From CAYRWR01 sp964428015 (GTDB taxonomy: Bacteria; Spirochaetota; Brevinematia; Brevinematales; CAYRWR01): DNA of 64,000 bases. Below the pieces are notes generated by a model. The model was not told the DNA's origin, ran no database searches, and saw only the letters and a list, made by a program, of their open reading frames with translations. Every line of letters begins with the position of its first letter. Position 1 is the stretch's first letter. The stretch is taken from positions 112,894 through 176,893 of the forward strand of contig CAYRWR010000002.1 of the NCBI GenBank assembly GCA_964428015.1, in the 5' to 3' direction. Positions 8,740 to 17,287 of this stretch are shown piece after piece. Position numbers and translations under genes: made by a program.

Positions 8740-9876
8740 TCAGTCAGGTATAGAGCAGTTTTGCAAGGACAATGAAAAAGTAGTCCCTGTGTCTTTTTCT
8801 GAATGGAATGTGATTTTTCCACCCAATACCCCTTCTCCCAGTAGTTTCATGGAGAATGTTCCTAATCCTCTGCCCATACTGGCTTTGGAGCTGAAATGTT
8901 TTTGAAATATACGTAACTGAATATCCTCTGGAATATAGCCGGGGTTCCAGACATCAAATTTTACAATGTCATTCTCCACCCCAACTTCAATTTTCACCGC
9001 TTCACCCTCACTGCAAGCCTCCAGCGCATTGGTCAACATATTATTTAGAATCCTCATTAGTATAGAAAAATCAGACTCCATTTTTACATCAGGCACATGT
9101 CCCACTATTATCTTTTTATTTATGAAATCAGGATGATGTGACAGAATGGAAACTAATTGTCCTATAAAATCAGGAATAAAAATTTCTGAAAGATGGAGCT
9201 GCAATGAAGGGTCTTTTCCCCCTGCCATACAGCGCTGGATATCTACTTCCTGCCGCAGACGTTTTATCATTAGCTCCATATCCTGGTATATCTTCCGGTG
9301 ATCAATATTTGTTAACTGGAGCAGGTCGGAGATTCCCATCATAGCTGTCAGTATATTATTCAGGTCGTGCAGAAAAATCTTCTCCATGTTCACCCAGTAC
9401 TGTTGTTTGGTAATATCCTGAAGAAACAGCAAATAATATTTTTTATTTTCTACTTTGAGGGGTGAACATTTAACCTGAAAGGCAAGCTCCTGCCTTACTC
9501 CTTCCTGGTCAATTTCCAGTGCACAGGTCTTTTCCTGGGGTTTATCGAAGGTATCACTTAAAACAATGGATAGAGCTAAACCGCAACTGGAACAATGCGC
9601 GGAATGCCCACAACCTTCCGGATTTTCATGGCTGTGTTTACACTCCAGGGCTTCTCCGGGACGCATACCAAAAACGTTTCTGGGATCAGGTATTTTCAGA
9701 CTGGTGAGAAATTCATTATTTACAGTCAGTATATGCCGGTTTTCATCCGCAATAGCCAGTATACTGGAAAGGCTTTGCATTAATATCTGAATTACAGTGG
9801 AGTGATTGATGATTTCCAGTTCTCTTTCCAACATATCGGATGAACTTCGCCGGGCAGGCGGGTAGTATTCTGACAT
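8740..9876 (-). CDS. Soluble PAS-type sensor histidine kinase with Cys/His cluster
   Basis: A 378-residue cytoplasmic kinase without membrane helices. An N-terminal coiled stretch leads into a PAS domain (~30-155) that contains C79, H81, H83, C89, H91, H94, C95 and C98. This cluster could bind a metal or a cofactor, or sense redox state. The phosphoacceptor is H170 in FLHDLNNILTAM. The ATPase domain has the N-box ILNNMLTNALEA and G-box GRGLGTFSMKLL. It starts the operon that continues with the sigma factor and mla genes, 55 bases apart. No response regulator follows; the orphan at 922-1641 is a possible partner. Confidence 0.88.
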   Translation of the reverse strand: MSEYYPPARRSSSDMLERELEIINHSTVIQILMQSLSSILAIADENRHILTVNNEFLTSLKIPDPRNVFGMRPGEALECKHSHENPEGCGHSAHCSSCGLALSIVLSDTFDKPQEKTCALEIDQEGVRQELAFQVKCSPLKVENKKYYLLFLQDITKQQYWVNMEKIFLHDLNNILTAMMGISDLLQLTNIDHRKIYQDMELMIKRLRQEVDIQRCMAGGKDPSLQLHLSEIFIPDFIGQLVSILSHHPDFINKKIIVGHVPDVKMESDFSILMRILNNMLTNALEACSEGEAVKIEVGVENDIVKFDVWNPGYIPEDIQLRIFQKHFSSKASMGRGLGTFSMKLLGEGVLGGKITFHSEKDTGTTFSLSLQNCSIPD

Positions 9877-9924
9877 CTCCTGCTCCTCAAGCTATACAAT
9901 TAATTTCTTGTTACCATAATTCCC

Positions 9925-9953
9925 ATTTTAGATAACATGAGATTTTTTAGCAA
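9925..9953 (-). promoter_or_regulatory. Promoter of the kinase-sigma-mla operon
   Basis: Leftward -35 TTGCTA (9948-9953), 17-bp spacer, -10 TAAAAT (9925-9930), about 50 bases before the kinase ATG at 9876, which follows GAGGAGCAGGAG. Confidence 0.6.
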
Positions 9954-9967
9954 GTGATTGGAGAAAT

Positions 9968-11239
9968 TTATTCTGAAAATTGAGGACGCATTTCCCGGGG
10001 AAATCTCAATAAGGCCACGATAAATATTACTATCATCACGCCTGCTGTAGTCCACAGTGCACCACCAAAGCCCCAGGCCCGGGCTATAAAAGAACCAATT
10101 ACCCCAAAAACAAAGATAAATCCGATATTGATCACATTATTGAATGCCATCATGCGGGATCGTTCCGCGGCGTGACTGTAATCCATAATCACATTGAGGC
10201 TGACCATATAGGAATTTCCCATAAATAGAGCCAGAAAAAGATTCGCGGCCAGAGCAGCCGGAAAATTGTGCACCAGAAGGATCATGAGATTAGCCGCGAC
10301 CAGACTGAGTGCTCCCCCCAGCATAGCGGTTTTATGCCCCATATGATGAATGAGCTTGCCGGTAATAAAACTGGCCAGAGCGGTAAAAACTAATAAAGAA
10401 GTGTTTAGAATACTGAGCAGAAGATCCTGTTGGGCTGCTGGATAAAGCGGAAGGATCTTCTCCATTATATAGGGAGTAAAGTAGGCGTAGGACAACCGGG
10501 AAATGCTCATGGCCCAAATAACTACCAGATATGGCAGTAGATTCTTGTTAGTAAAAATCTGTCTGAACCCACGGGATAAAAATTCCGGGAAACTCTCATT
10601 ATGTTTTTCCGAGTCTCTTTTAAAAGCAGTCAGAGGTACAAAACTCCGGAAGGCCAGTGCACCCAGGGAAAACAATACACCGGCAATCAAAAATAGTCTG
10701 CCAAAATTATCCGGAAACGCGGTACTGCTTAAGATAAGTGGTACAGCCAGTGAAGCCAGTACTCCTGTCAAACGGGAAATCAACTCTCTCTTACCCATAA
10801 AATCAGCACGTATACGGTCTGGAATGGTAATAGTCAGGATATCAACCCAATGGGGAATCGCCATGCCCCAGGAGATATTGGAAGCAGTCCAGAACAGGAA
10901 AAAACTCAGCAATGCCAGGTTTTTATTATGTCCGAACATAAAGATAGATACCGCTATGGCCACATAGCTCAGCCGGTGTATAAACTCTGTCCAGAAATAG
11001 ATATTAATTGTATGTTCACTATCTCTTTTTTTAAAGAGCCAGGTGGTCACCGGCTGCATCCCATACATACCAAATTCCATCAAAAAGGGGAGCAAAGCCA
11101 GCAGGAAAGGACTATCGGTCAGACTTTTAACATAGGCTGGAAGGATGACAGTTGCACTGCATAATGAGGTGCCTATAAAAAAAGTTCCGCCGTCTATAAT
11201 ATGCATCCAGGCATTGCGGGGATGATAAAAACGCTTCAT
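9968..11239 (-). CDS. Major facilitator superfamily transporter
   Basis: A 423-residue membrane protein with about twelve hydrophobic segments and the loop between helices 2 and 3 expected of MFS carriers. Helix 1 (GGTFFIGTSLCSATVILPAY) and the long central loop around residues 200-220 are visible. The substrate cannot be read from the sequence; the overall look fits drug/efflux or sugar-like MFS families. It starts immediately at the stop of the upstream gene, so both are probably made from the P-II promoter transcript. Confidence 0.85.
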   Translation of the reverse strand: MKRFYHPRNAWMHIIDGGTFFIGTSLCSATVILPAYVKSLTDSPFLLALLPFLMEFGMYGMQPVTTWLFKKRDSEHTINIYFWTEFIHRLSYVAIAVSIFMFGHNKNLALLSFFLFWTASNISWGMAIPHWVDILTITIPDRIRADFMGKRELISRLTGVLASLAVPLILSSTAFPDNFGRLFLIAGVLFSLGALAFRSFVPLTAFKRDSEKHNESFPEFLSRGFRQIFTNKNLLPYLVVIWAMSISRLSYAYFTPYIMEKILPLYPAAQQDLLLSILNTSLLVFTALASFITGKLIHHMGHKTAMLGGALSLVAANLMILLVHNFPAALAANLFLALFMGNSYMVSLNVIMDYSHAAERSRMMAFNNVINIGFIFVFGVIGSFIARAWGFGGALWTTAGVMIVIFIVALLRFPREMRPQFSE

Positions 11240-12595
11240 CTATTGATTTTCCTTTAAATTGCGGAGACGGTATACTGCCAGAGACCTCACCAGGGGGGAG
11301 GTATCAGTGTCTTCTAATATAGCCATGAGGATTTTTTCAGCTTCACTTTTTTTTCCGGAAAGAATTAAATCTCCGGCTGATCTGTAGCGAAAAAAACCAG
11401 CCAGTACCGGATCATTGACCGTTTCGGAAAACTGATCCCCCTGATAGACAGAAGCCAATACATTGGAGGTAGGCTGCGGCTGCTTTCCCAGCAGGTGTGC
11501 TTTGATCAGACCGGCTATAGCTGGGACATCTTCGGGGTCTTTGATTGCCGTATAGCTTAAGAGCATCACCTCCAGCTGATGACTCCGGGCTGTAGTCGAT
11601 TCATCCATATAAGCTGCCAGGCGCACATCCAATCCGGGGCGTTTTTCCAGTATATCCATCAATAGCGCGTAAAATTCCGCGTCATCTCTGGATTTCACCA
11701 GGCGGAGTCGGTTCCTGGCATCTTTATATCTATCTAATCCCATCAGACACAGTACCCTCAGGTTTTCCACATCATAGCGCCAGGGGCTGGCCAGGTGATC
11801 CAGAGCTGAGAGGGAACGGGTATAGTCACCCAAAAAAAATGCGGCCTGTGACACCATATAATAATAATCCAATTGCAGGGTAGCATATGCATCCATCTGT
11901 ACCGGTACCGGCCAATCGGCTACCTTCTGATACTTTTCTTCCACAAACAGACTATACAATACCAAAGGTTCCAGAGACGTCTGCTTTTCCAGACTGTATT
12001 GTTTGAGCAGCTGGCTCACATCCCGGGGGCCGAATGTCCAGCTGTCCAGCAGATATTGACTGACCTCCTGAGCAGAAACACTTCCCTTTAATTCCAGGGA
12101 GAGCAGCAGTTTATCGAACCGGGCGGGCTGCTTGCGGGACAAAGCCGCCCACTGGAGAGTTTTTCGGATAGACGTATTACTGACTGTCGTGCTGAATTTT
12201 TCCCATATCATTGGCCGTAATAGATATTCGGCATACTGGGCCCCGGCTTCCTGGGGATCTCCCCAGATGAGATAATCCTGCAGATGCGCCAGGGCGGCAT
12301 TATATTCCCCGGTCAGGAGATCCATGGATACCAGTTCTGCCATAACATTTTTTTCAGCAGGCAGGCTCAATAAAAAATCACGGTAGAGCAGGTATTGTTC
12401 CCGGTTCTTTAATTGATTCTTAATGATGTTGAACTGAGCAGGATCTTTCTGATAGAGGGTATTCAGTATTCTGACAGCACTAGCTTTATCAGTGGAATAC
12501 AGCCTGACAGCTACATCCAAAGTCACCGTACCGCTTATTCCATAAACAGTAGATATGGCCAGCCCCATGGCAATGATAAAAAGAAAGGATTTCAT
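11240..12595 (-). CDS. Exported alpha-helical repeat protein, unknown function
   Basis: A 451-residue protein with a cleavable signal peptide (FLFIIAMGLAISTVYG). The rest is made of helical pairs that look like diverged TPR/SEL-type repeats, for example GEYNAALAHLQDYLIWGDPQ, FFLGDYTRSLSALDHLASPW and YKDARNRLRLVKSRDDAEFY. I do not recognise a specific family. It lies between the P-II gene (12-base gap) and the MFS transporter (no gap), so it is in their operon. A periplasmic scaffold role is plausible. Confidence 0.8.
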   Translation of the reverse strand: MKSFLFIIAMGLAISTVYGISGTVTLDVAVRLYSTDKASAVRILNTLYQKDPAQFNIIKNQLKNREQYLLYRDFLLSLPAEKNVMAELVSMDLLTGEYNAALAHLQDYLIWGDPQEAGAQYAEYLLRPMIWEKFSTTVSNTSIRKTLQWAALSRKQPARFDKLLLSLELKGSVSAQEVSQYLLDSWTFGPRDVSQLLKQYSLEKQTSLEPLVLYSLFVEEKYQKVADWPVPVQMDAYATLQLDYYYMVSQAAFFLGDYTRSLSALDHLASPWRYDVENLRVLCLMGLDRYKDARNRLRLVKSRDDAEFYALLMDILEKRPGLDVRLAAYMDESTTARSHQLEVMLLSYTAIKDPEDVPAIAGLIKAHLLGKQPQPTSNVLASVYQGDQFSETVNDPVLAGFFRYRSAGDLILSGKKSEAEKILMAILEDTDTSPLVRSLAVYRLRNLKENQ

Positions 12596-12607
12596 GGGAG
12601 TAACTTA

Positions 12608-12946
12608 TTACAGGGCACTTTCACCCTTTTCCCAGGTGCGGATACGGATTACATCCTTGATTTCTGAGATAAAGATCTTGCCGTCTCCCACTTCACCGGT
12701 GGAACAGATATCACGGATACAATCCAGTATTTTATCCTGCATTTCCTCTGTAGTGACCACACTGATAGACAGTTTGGGTACCAGGTCCACCATATACTCC
12801 GCCCCGCGGAATATTTCCTGATGTCCTCTCTGGCGTCCAAAGCCGCCGGCTTCGTATACAGTCATACCGTGGATGCCAAGTTCGGTGAAGGCATTTTTCA
12901 GGGGTGTCAGCTTACTGGGTCTGATAATTGCTTCGATCTTAACCAT
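12608..12946 (-). CDS. glnB: Nitrogen regulatory protein P-II
   Basis: A 112-residue P-II trimer subunit that reports 2-oxoglutarate and ATP/ADP status. Conserved blocks are GFGRQRGHQ, FRGAEYMVDLVPK and TGEVGDGKIFISEI. Tyr51, the uridylylation site in E. coli GlnB, is present in GAEY. The neighbouring position 46 is Phe instead of the E. coli Tyr. No amtB, glnA or glnD lies next to it, so its target is unknown. It starts the operon that continues with an exported repeat protein and an MFS carrier, which is an unusual context for P-II. Confidence 0.95.
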   Translation of the reverse strand: MVKIEAIIRPSKLTPLKNAFTELGIHGMTVYEAGGFGRQRGHQEIFRGAEYMVDLVPKLSISVVTTEEMQDKILDCIRDICSTGEVGDGKIFISEIKDVIRIRTWEKGESAL

Positions 12947-12968
12947 ATTTCCTCCCTTGGTGAACTAA

Positions 12969-12997
12969 ATTATATAGTCAGAGCAGATTTTTATCAA
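12969..12997 (-). promoter_or_regulatory. Promoter of the glnB operon
   Basis: Leftward -35 TTGATA (12992-12997), 17-bp spacer, perfect -10 TATAAT (12969-12974). The start at 12946 follows AGGGAGG. Confidence 0.75.
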
Positions 12998-13079
12998 AAA
13001 ACCTCCGGATATTTTGCTTAGTATGCCTTTTTTTTACAAAGTAAAAAATCCGGGACTGTGCTTTTTGATGTAAAGCAAA

Positions 13080-13108
13080 TTGACATCAATCAGATTGTCC
13101 GCTATGAT
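13080..13108 (+). promoter_or_regulatory. Strong promoter of the PrsW-like gene
   Basis: Perfect -35 TTGACA (13080-13085), 17-bp spacer, -10 TATGAT (13103-13108). The transcript would start around 13115, leaving a leader of about 16 bases with GGAG at 13121-13124 before the ATG at 13131. Confidence 0.8.
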
Positions 13109-13130
13109 AATAAAAAATCCGGAGATAACC

Positions 13131-13847
13131 ATGCTGGCCCTCAGTATAACCCTGGCAATTATTCCAGCCGCCATCCTGCTGCGCTACTATCTGCGCCAGG
13201 ACAAATCACGCCCTGAACCCCGGGGGCTGATTATCAGGGTATTTTTATTGGGTATACTTTCCATCCTGCCTGTACTCATCATCGAACTCATCCTGCAGGC
13301 TATGCATCAGACTATGGGCATGTCTCCCCTGGGTCAGGCCCTGATCCAGGCTTTTGTGGTAGCCGCCCTGACCGAAGAGTCCATGAAGCTGCTGGTGGTG
13401 AGAGGCTACGCCTGGAAACAAGCCGCCTTTGATGAGGTCATGGATGGGATCGTGTACGCGGTGGTAGCCAGTCTGGGTTTCGCAGTGTTTGAAAACATCA
13501 TGTACGTGCTCAATGGGGGCATCAGTACGGCTATTCTGAGAGCAGTGACAGCCGTTCCCATGCACGCCCTGGCTGCCGGCATCATGGGATATTATGTGGG
13601 GCTGGCCCATTTTGACCCGGAACATTCCCGCGGCCAGATCTGGCAGGGTTTAATCTGGGCAGTACTGGTCCATGGTGCCTATGATTTTTTCCTGTTTATC
13701 ATGCCGGTGTGGGGTGCCTGGTGGGGCCTGATGATAGTCCCTATCCTGGTACTGAGTTTTCTCACTCTCAAGCGGCTTATCCGTCAGGCTCTGCAAATGG
13801 ATTTACAAGCCGGCCGTATCAGCAACCCTCCTGCGGATACCCCCTGA
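13131..13847 (+). CDS. prsW: PrsW-family intramembrane protease-like protein
   Basis: A 238-residue membrane protein with about seven hydrophobic helices. The PrsW family's conserved acidic/His residues are visible: TEESMKLL, then FENIMYVL, then MHALAAGIMGYYVG and HGAYDFFLF. PrsW of Bacillus cleaves the anti-sigma factor RsiW; related proteins act on other membrane substrates. No anti-sigma gene is nearby. The start at ATG 13131 is preferred because GGAG lies 6 bases upstream and the in-frame TTG at 13080 is itself the -35 box. The gene is followed by a GC-rich element. Confidence 0.88.
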   Translation: MLALSITLAIIPAAILLRYYLRQDKSRPEPRGLIIRVFLLGILSILPVLIIELILQAMHQTMGMSPLGQALIQAFVVAALTEESMKLLVVRGYAWKQAAFDEVMDGIVYAVVASLGFAVFENIMYVLNGGISTAILRAVTAVPMHALAAGIMGYYVGLAHFDPEHSRGQIWQGLIWAVLVHGAYDFFLFIMPVWGAWWGLMIVPILVLSFLTLKRLIRQALQMDLQAGRISNPPADTP

Positions 13848-13914
13848 GTGAATGGGGAAAATCCCTTCTTCTGAATTTTTATTAGTGTACCTTGAAAGTG
13901 AATGAAAAACCTCA

Positions 13915-14118
13915 GAGACAGAGTCAACCGGCCATGATACACCTCTTCCCGTTCAGGGGTGTGCGCCCTGGCCAGGGCTTAGCTCCTGGCCCCACCTGCG
14001 CTACCGGGTGCGGCGGTAGAGGCATTCCGCCTGGCAGTATCGGGGCAGATTCATCTCACGCTGAATACCCGACCTGTCTCTAAACTCCTCAGTGCCGTTA
14101 TCATTAAGCCTCCGGCCG
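13915..14118 (+). repeat. GC-rich structured element, copy A
   Basis: No convincing gene. A GC-rich island able to fold into a closed multi-branch structure: GAGACAG (13915-13921) plus GTC (13923-13925) pair with GAC (14071-14073) plus CTGTCTC (14074-14080). Internal hairpins include ACACC/GGTGT (13939-13943/13958-13962), GGCCAGG/CCTGGCC (13970-13976/13985-13991) and GGCGG/CCGCC (14012-14016/14027-14031). It matches copy B at 17288-17516 on the opposite strand in at least five ordered blocks, such as TCCCGTTCAGGGG (13947-13959) and GCGGTAGAGGCATTCCGCC (14013-14031). It may be a dispersed repeat or a non-coding RNA. Of the remaining intergenic bases, only the trkA promoter and a small hairpin at 14191-14206 stand out. 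Confidence 0.6.
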
Positions 14119-14163
14119 GATTCCCCGTTTTGGGATGATTTTAAAACCATAAAACAATAGCTT

Positions 14164-14191
14164 TTTACTGATTTTCATGTAAAAATATTAT
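14164..14191 (+). promoter_or_regulatory. Promoter of trkA-trkH
   Basis: -35 TTTACT (14164-14169), 16-bp spacer, -10 TATTAT (14186-14191). A small hairpin CAGGG-GTGAAA-CCCTG follows in the leader. The ATG at 14232 follows AAGGAAAGG. Confidence 0.5.
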
Positions 14192-14231
14192 CAGGGGTGA
14201 AACCCTGTAATCCATTATCAAGGAAAGGATA

Positions 14232-15629
14232 ATGCATATTGTCATCATGGGAGCGGGAAACACCGGCTACTCCCTGGCCTATAAACTTATACAGGAAGAT
14301 AAGGATGTAGCCCTCATCGAGGCTGACCCCAAAAAAGCCAGGATTGCCGATGACAACCTGGACTGTCTGGTCATCAGCGACAGCGGGAACGACCCTTCGG
14401 TATTAAGGGACGCCGGGATTTCCAAAGCTGAGTTTTTTATCGCTCTCACTGAATCCGATGAGATCAACATGATCACCTGTGCCATGGTGTCCGCGGAATT
14501 CCCCGGAATACGCACCATCGCCCGGGTCAGGAACAGCCATTATGCCCAGAGCAGCCTCATGGCTAATTCTTCTCTGCGTATCGACCATATCATCACCCCT
14601 GAGATCGCGGTAGCCCGGCAGATCATCACCACCATTGAGAATGGAGCACGCAGTGAAGTACTTACCTTTGAAAACTCCCGCTTTCAGATCCGGGACCTGC
14701 ATATCGCGGAAAATTCCCCCTTTATCGGTCAATCACTGGCTGACCTGGCCCCGGAAATGCCCGATGACTTTCTGACTGTTTCTATCCTGCGCAATGAACA
14801 GTACCTCATCCCCAAAGGCGGCACCGTCATCCAGGAAGATGACTACCTCTATATCTTGTCTACCCCCGAGGGATTTGAGCAGATTTTCACTCTGGTGGGC
14901 AAACCCCGCAAACCCCTCAGCAATGTCCTGCTGGTAGGCTGCGGCCAGACCGGAGCCTATGTGGCTGATTATCTGTTCAACAATGAAAATAAACAACCCG
15001 ATTTTATGGATAAGATGCTGCGCTTCTTCGGCAGAAAACCCCGCTACAATCTCCACATAGTAGATGAAGATTCAGAGCGCTGTCAGGAGCTGGCGGAGCG
15101 CTATCCCCGGGCACTGGTCACCAATGCCGATATCTCGGATGAAGGATTCCTGGAGGAACAGAAACTCTCAGAATATGACCTCATGATCAATACCACCGAC
15201 TCCCAGGAGCTCAACATCATCGCGGGTGTATATGGTAAAAAACTGGGCATCGACCGGGTCATTTCAGTAGTGCATAAAAACGGCTATCGTACTATTTCCA
15301 AGCACCTGGACCTGGACGTCACTATCAGTAAAAATAATTCCGTGGTAAATAATATCCTGCGTATCATCCGGGATGATAATATCCATAATATCCATGTCAT
15401 CTCTGATACTACCCTGGAAACCATCGAGCTCTCCATCGACATGCACTCCAAAGCCGCGGGGAGGATGGTACGCGATCTGAAATTGCCCCCGGACTGCCTC
15501 ATACTCTTTCTGACTAGAGAGGGTGACAGCCTCATACCCCGGGGCTCAGACTTTATCCAGACTGGCGATCATCTGGTATTTATGACTTCAAAATCCTCCA
15601 TAAAAAAGCTCAAACGGGAAATACTCTAA
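14232..15629 (+). CDS. trkA: Trk potassium uptake regulatory subunit TrkA
   Basis: A 465-residue peripheral membrane protein with two RCK_N/RCK_C tandem pairs. The first nucleotide-binding fold starts HIVIMGAGNTGYSLAYKL with the acidic end of strand 2 in VALIEADPKKA. The second starts NVLLVGCGQTGAYVADYL. Each is followed by a C-terminal TrkA_C domain ending around residues 222 and 460. Full E. coli-like length. It binds NAD(H) or nucleotides and gates TrkH, encoded two bases downstream in the same operon. Confidence 0.96.
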   Translation: MHIVIMGAGNTGYSLAYKLIQEDKDVALIEADPKKARIADDNLDCLVISDSGNDPSVLRDAGISKAEFFIALTESDEINMITCAMVSAEFPGIRTIARVRNSHYAQSSLMANSSLRIDHIITPEIAVARQIITTIENGARSEVLTFENSRFQIRDLHIAENSPFIGQSLADLAPEMPDDFLTVSILRNEQYLIPKGGTVIQEDDYLYILSTPEGFEQIFTLVGKPRKPLSNVLLVGCGQTGAYVADYLFNNENKQPDFMDKMLRFFGRKPRYNLHIVDEDSERCQELAERYPRALVTNADISDEGFLEEQKLSEYDLMINTTDSQELNIIAGVYGKKLGIDRVISVVHKNGYRTISKHLDLDVTISKNNSVVNNILRIIRDDNIHNIHVISDTTLETIELSIDMHSKAAGRMVRDLKLPPDCLILFLTREGDSLIPRGSDFIQTGDHLVFMTSKSSIKKLKREIL

Positions 15630-15631
15630 CT

Positions 15632-17086
15632 ATGAACAGAAGACTCATCATAAATACCACATCTATTCTGGTGTTTATCATAGGCCTGTTTATGATCATA
15701 CCCCTGTTCATCGCCCTGGCCCATGGGGAAAGCGCGGCCGCATCCGCCTTTGAGATTACTATCGGTTTTTCGCTGGGGATTTCCGCCCTGGTATTTCTGC
15801 TAACCCGTAAGGGTAAAATTTCTGTTTTCCAGGCCAGAGACGGCTTTGTGATGGTCACTCTGAGCTGGCTCACTGCCGCTGCTATCGGAGCAGTACCGCT
15901 GTATCTCAGCGAAGCCATCCCCAGCTATGCAGACGCATTTTTTGAGACCATGTCGGGATTCACTACCACCGGGGCATCTATACTCAGAGATATAGAGGAT
16001 ATGCCGCGCTCGGTATTGTTCTGGAGGTCGCTCACCCACTGGCTGGGCGGTATGGGCATAGTGGTCCTCACAGTAGCCATACTGCCTCTGCTGGGAGTAT
16101 TCGGCATCAATCTCATGAAGGCTGAGGCCCCCGGCCCCTCAGTAGACAAGATATCCACCCGTATCGCCGGTACGGCCAAGATCCTGTGGCTGCTCTATGT
16201 AGGCTTGTCGGTGGCGGAGACCCTTTTGCTCATGCTGGGAGGTATGAACCTGTTCGATGCTGCCATTCATACCTTCGGTACCATGGCTACCGGTGGGTTT
16301 TCCAGCAAGAATCTCAGCGTAGGCCACTTCAACTCTCCCTATATCCATATTATCATCACGGTGTTCATGGTCATGGCTGGAATGAATTTTGTGATGTATT
16401 ACCGGCTGATTACCGGCAGGGTCCGTGACCTCTTCCGCAACACCGAGCTCAAAGCCTACCTGGGGATCTTTGTCCTGGCCAGCCTGCTGGTAGCCCTCAA
16501 GCTCAGTGCGGACAAGGTCTATCCCGGATTCGGTACCAGCCTGCAGTTTGCTGCCTTCCAGGTGGCTTCGATCCTGACCACTACCGGTTTTGCCACAGCT
16601 GATTTCGCTACCTGGCCCCAGTTTACCCAGGTGGTTCTGTTTATCATGATGTTTATCGGAGGCTGCGCCGGCTCTACCGGAGGCGGTATCAAAGTGGTAC
16701 GTATCTCTACTTTGTTCCGGCTGGGCGTCAAGGAAATGAAAAAGTTCATTCATCCCCGCTCCGTGTTCAGCTTCACCATCAACGGGGAAAATGTCTCCCA
16801 GGATACGGTCTATAGTATCGCCGGATTTTTCTTCCTGTATATATTTTTCCTCATACTCACCACACTGGTAGTAGGACTGGGAGGATACGATATCGTGACC
16901 AGCTTTACCACCGCTCTGGCCACAGTGGGAAATATCGGCCCTGGATTTGGGCTGGTGGGCCCCTCCCGCAACTATGCCGACTACCCCGACTGGATCAAAT
17001 GGTTCCTCAGCTTCGCCATGATGGTAGGCCGGCTGGAGATCTACACCGTGCTGGTGCTGTTTGTCCCCCGCTTCTGGAAAAAGTAG
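15632..17086 (+). CDS. trkH: Trk potassium uptake membrane subunit TrkH
   Basis: A 484-residue K+ channel-like transporter with four M1-P-M2 repeats. Selectivity-filter loops with a central Gly can be read in FETMSGFTTTGAS, FGTMATGGFSS, ILTTTGFATAD and LATVGNIGPGFG. The gating-loop region FIGGCAGSTGGGIKVVRI is typical of TrkH/TrkG. It is coupled to trkA with a 2-base gap. No further gene follows; the tRNA promoter begins about 25 bases after the stop. Confidence 0.96.
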   Translation: MNRRLIINTTSILVFIIGLFMIIPLFIALAHGESAAASAFEITIGFSLGISALVFLLTRKGKISVFQARDGFVMVTLSWLTAAAIGAVPLYLSEAIPSYADAFFETMSGFTTTGASILRDIEDMPRSVLFWRSLTHWLGGMGIVVLTVAILPLLGVFGINLMKAEAPGPSVDKISTRIAGTAKILWLLYVGLSVAETLLLMLGGMNLFDAAIHTFGTMATGGFSSKNLSVGHFNSPYIHIIITVFMVMAGMNFVMYYRLITGRVRDLFRNTELKAYLGIFVLASLLVALKLSADKVYPGFGTSLQFAAFQVASILTTTGFATADFATWPQFTQVVLFIMMFIGGCAGSTGGGIKVVRISTLFRLGVKEMKKFIHPRSVFSFTINGENVSQDTVYSIAGFFFLYIFFLILTTLVVGLGGYDIVTSFTTALATVGNIGPGFGLVGPSRNYADYPDWIKWFLSFAMMVGRLEIYTVLVLFVPRFWKK

Positions 17087-17110
17087 ATTTTTGGGTGAGT
17101 ATGGCGGGAT

Positions 17111-17139
17111 TTGAGAAAAATAAGGGAATATGTCATAAT
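17111..17139 (+). promoter_or_regulatory. Promoter of tRNA-Val
   Basis: -35 TTGAGA (17111-17116), 17-bp spacer, -10 CATAAT (17134-17139), 13 bases before the mature 5' end. Confidence 0.7.
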
Positions 17140-17152
17140 ACTAAGCGCTCAG

Positions 17153-17226
17153 GGTCGATTAGCTCAGCTGGTTAGAGCGCTGCGTTCACATCGCAGAGGT
17201 CACTGGTTCGAGCCCAGTATCGACCA
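17153..17226 (+). tRNA. tRNA-Val (anticodon CAC)
   Basis: A 74-base cloverleaf. The acceptor stem GGTCGAT (17153-17159) pairs with ATCGACC (17219-17225). The D-arm contains AGCTCAGCTGGTTAGAGC. The anticodon stem CTGCG/CGCAG encloses loop TTCACAT with anticodon CAC, which reads GUG valine codons. The T-arm is ACTGG-TTCGAGC-CCAGT. The 3' CCA is not encoded (A then CAC follows). It has its own promoter and terminator. Confidence 0.97.
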
Positions 17227-17232
17227 CACAGG

Positions 17233-17262
17233 GTCTGTCTGAAAAGGCAGACTCTTTTTTTT
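17233..17262 (+). terminator. Terminator of tRNA-Val
   Basis: Stem GTCTG (17233-17237) with CAGAC (17248-17252), followed by a run of eight T (17255-17262). Confidence 0.8.
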
Positions 17263-17287
17263 GTACTACCCGGCTCCCGGAGATACA

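Noticed and set aside
12608..12946. Possible loss of the P-II uridylylation tyrosine
   Set aside because: Counting residues shows that Tyr51 is present; only Tyr46 of E. coli is Phe here.
13892..14083. A 63-codon frame inside element A
   Set aside because: It lies in a strongly base-paired GC-rich region and has no ribosome site.
16139..16753. Long antisense frames opposite trkH, sulP and other GC-rich genes
   Set aside because: They mirror the codon usage of the real genes and contain no recognisable domain.
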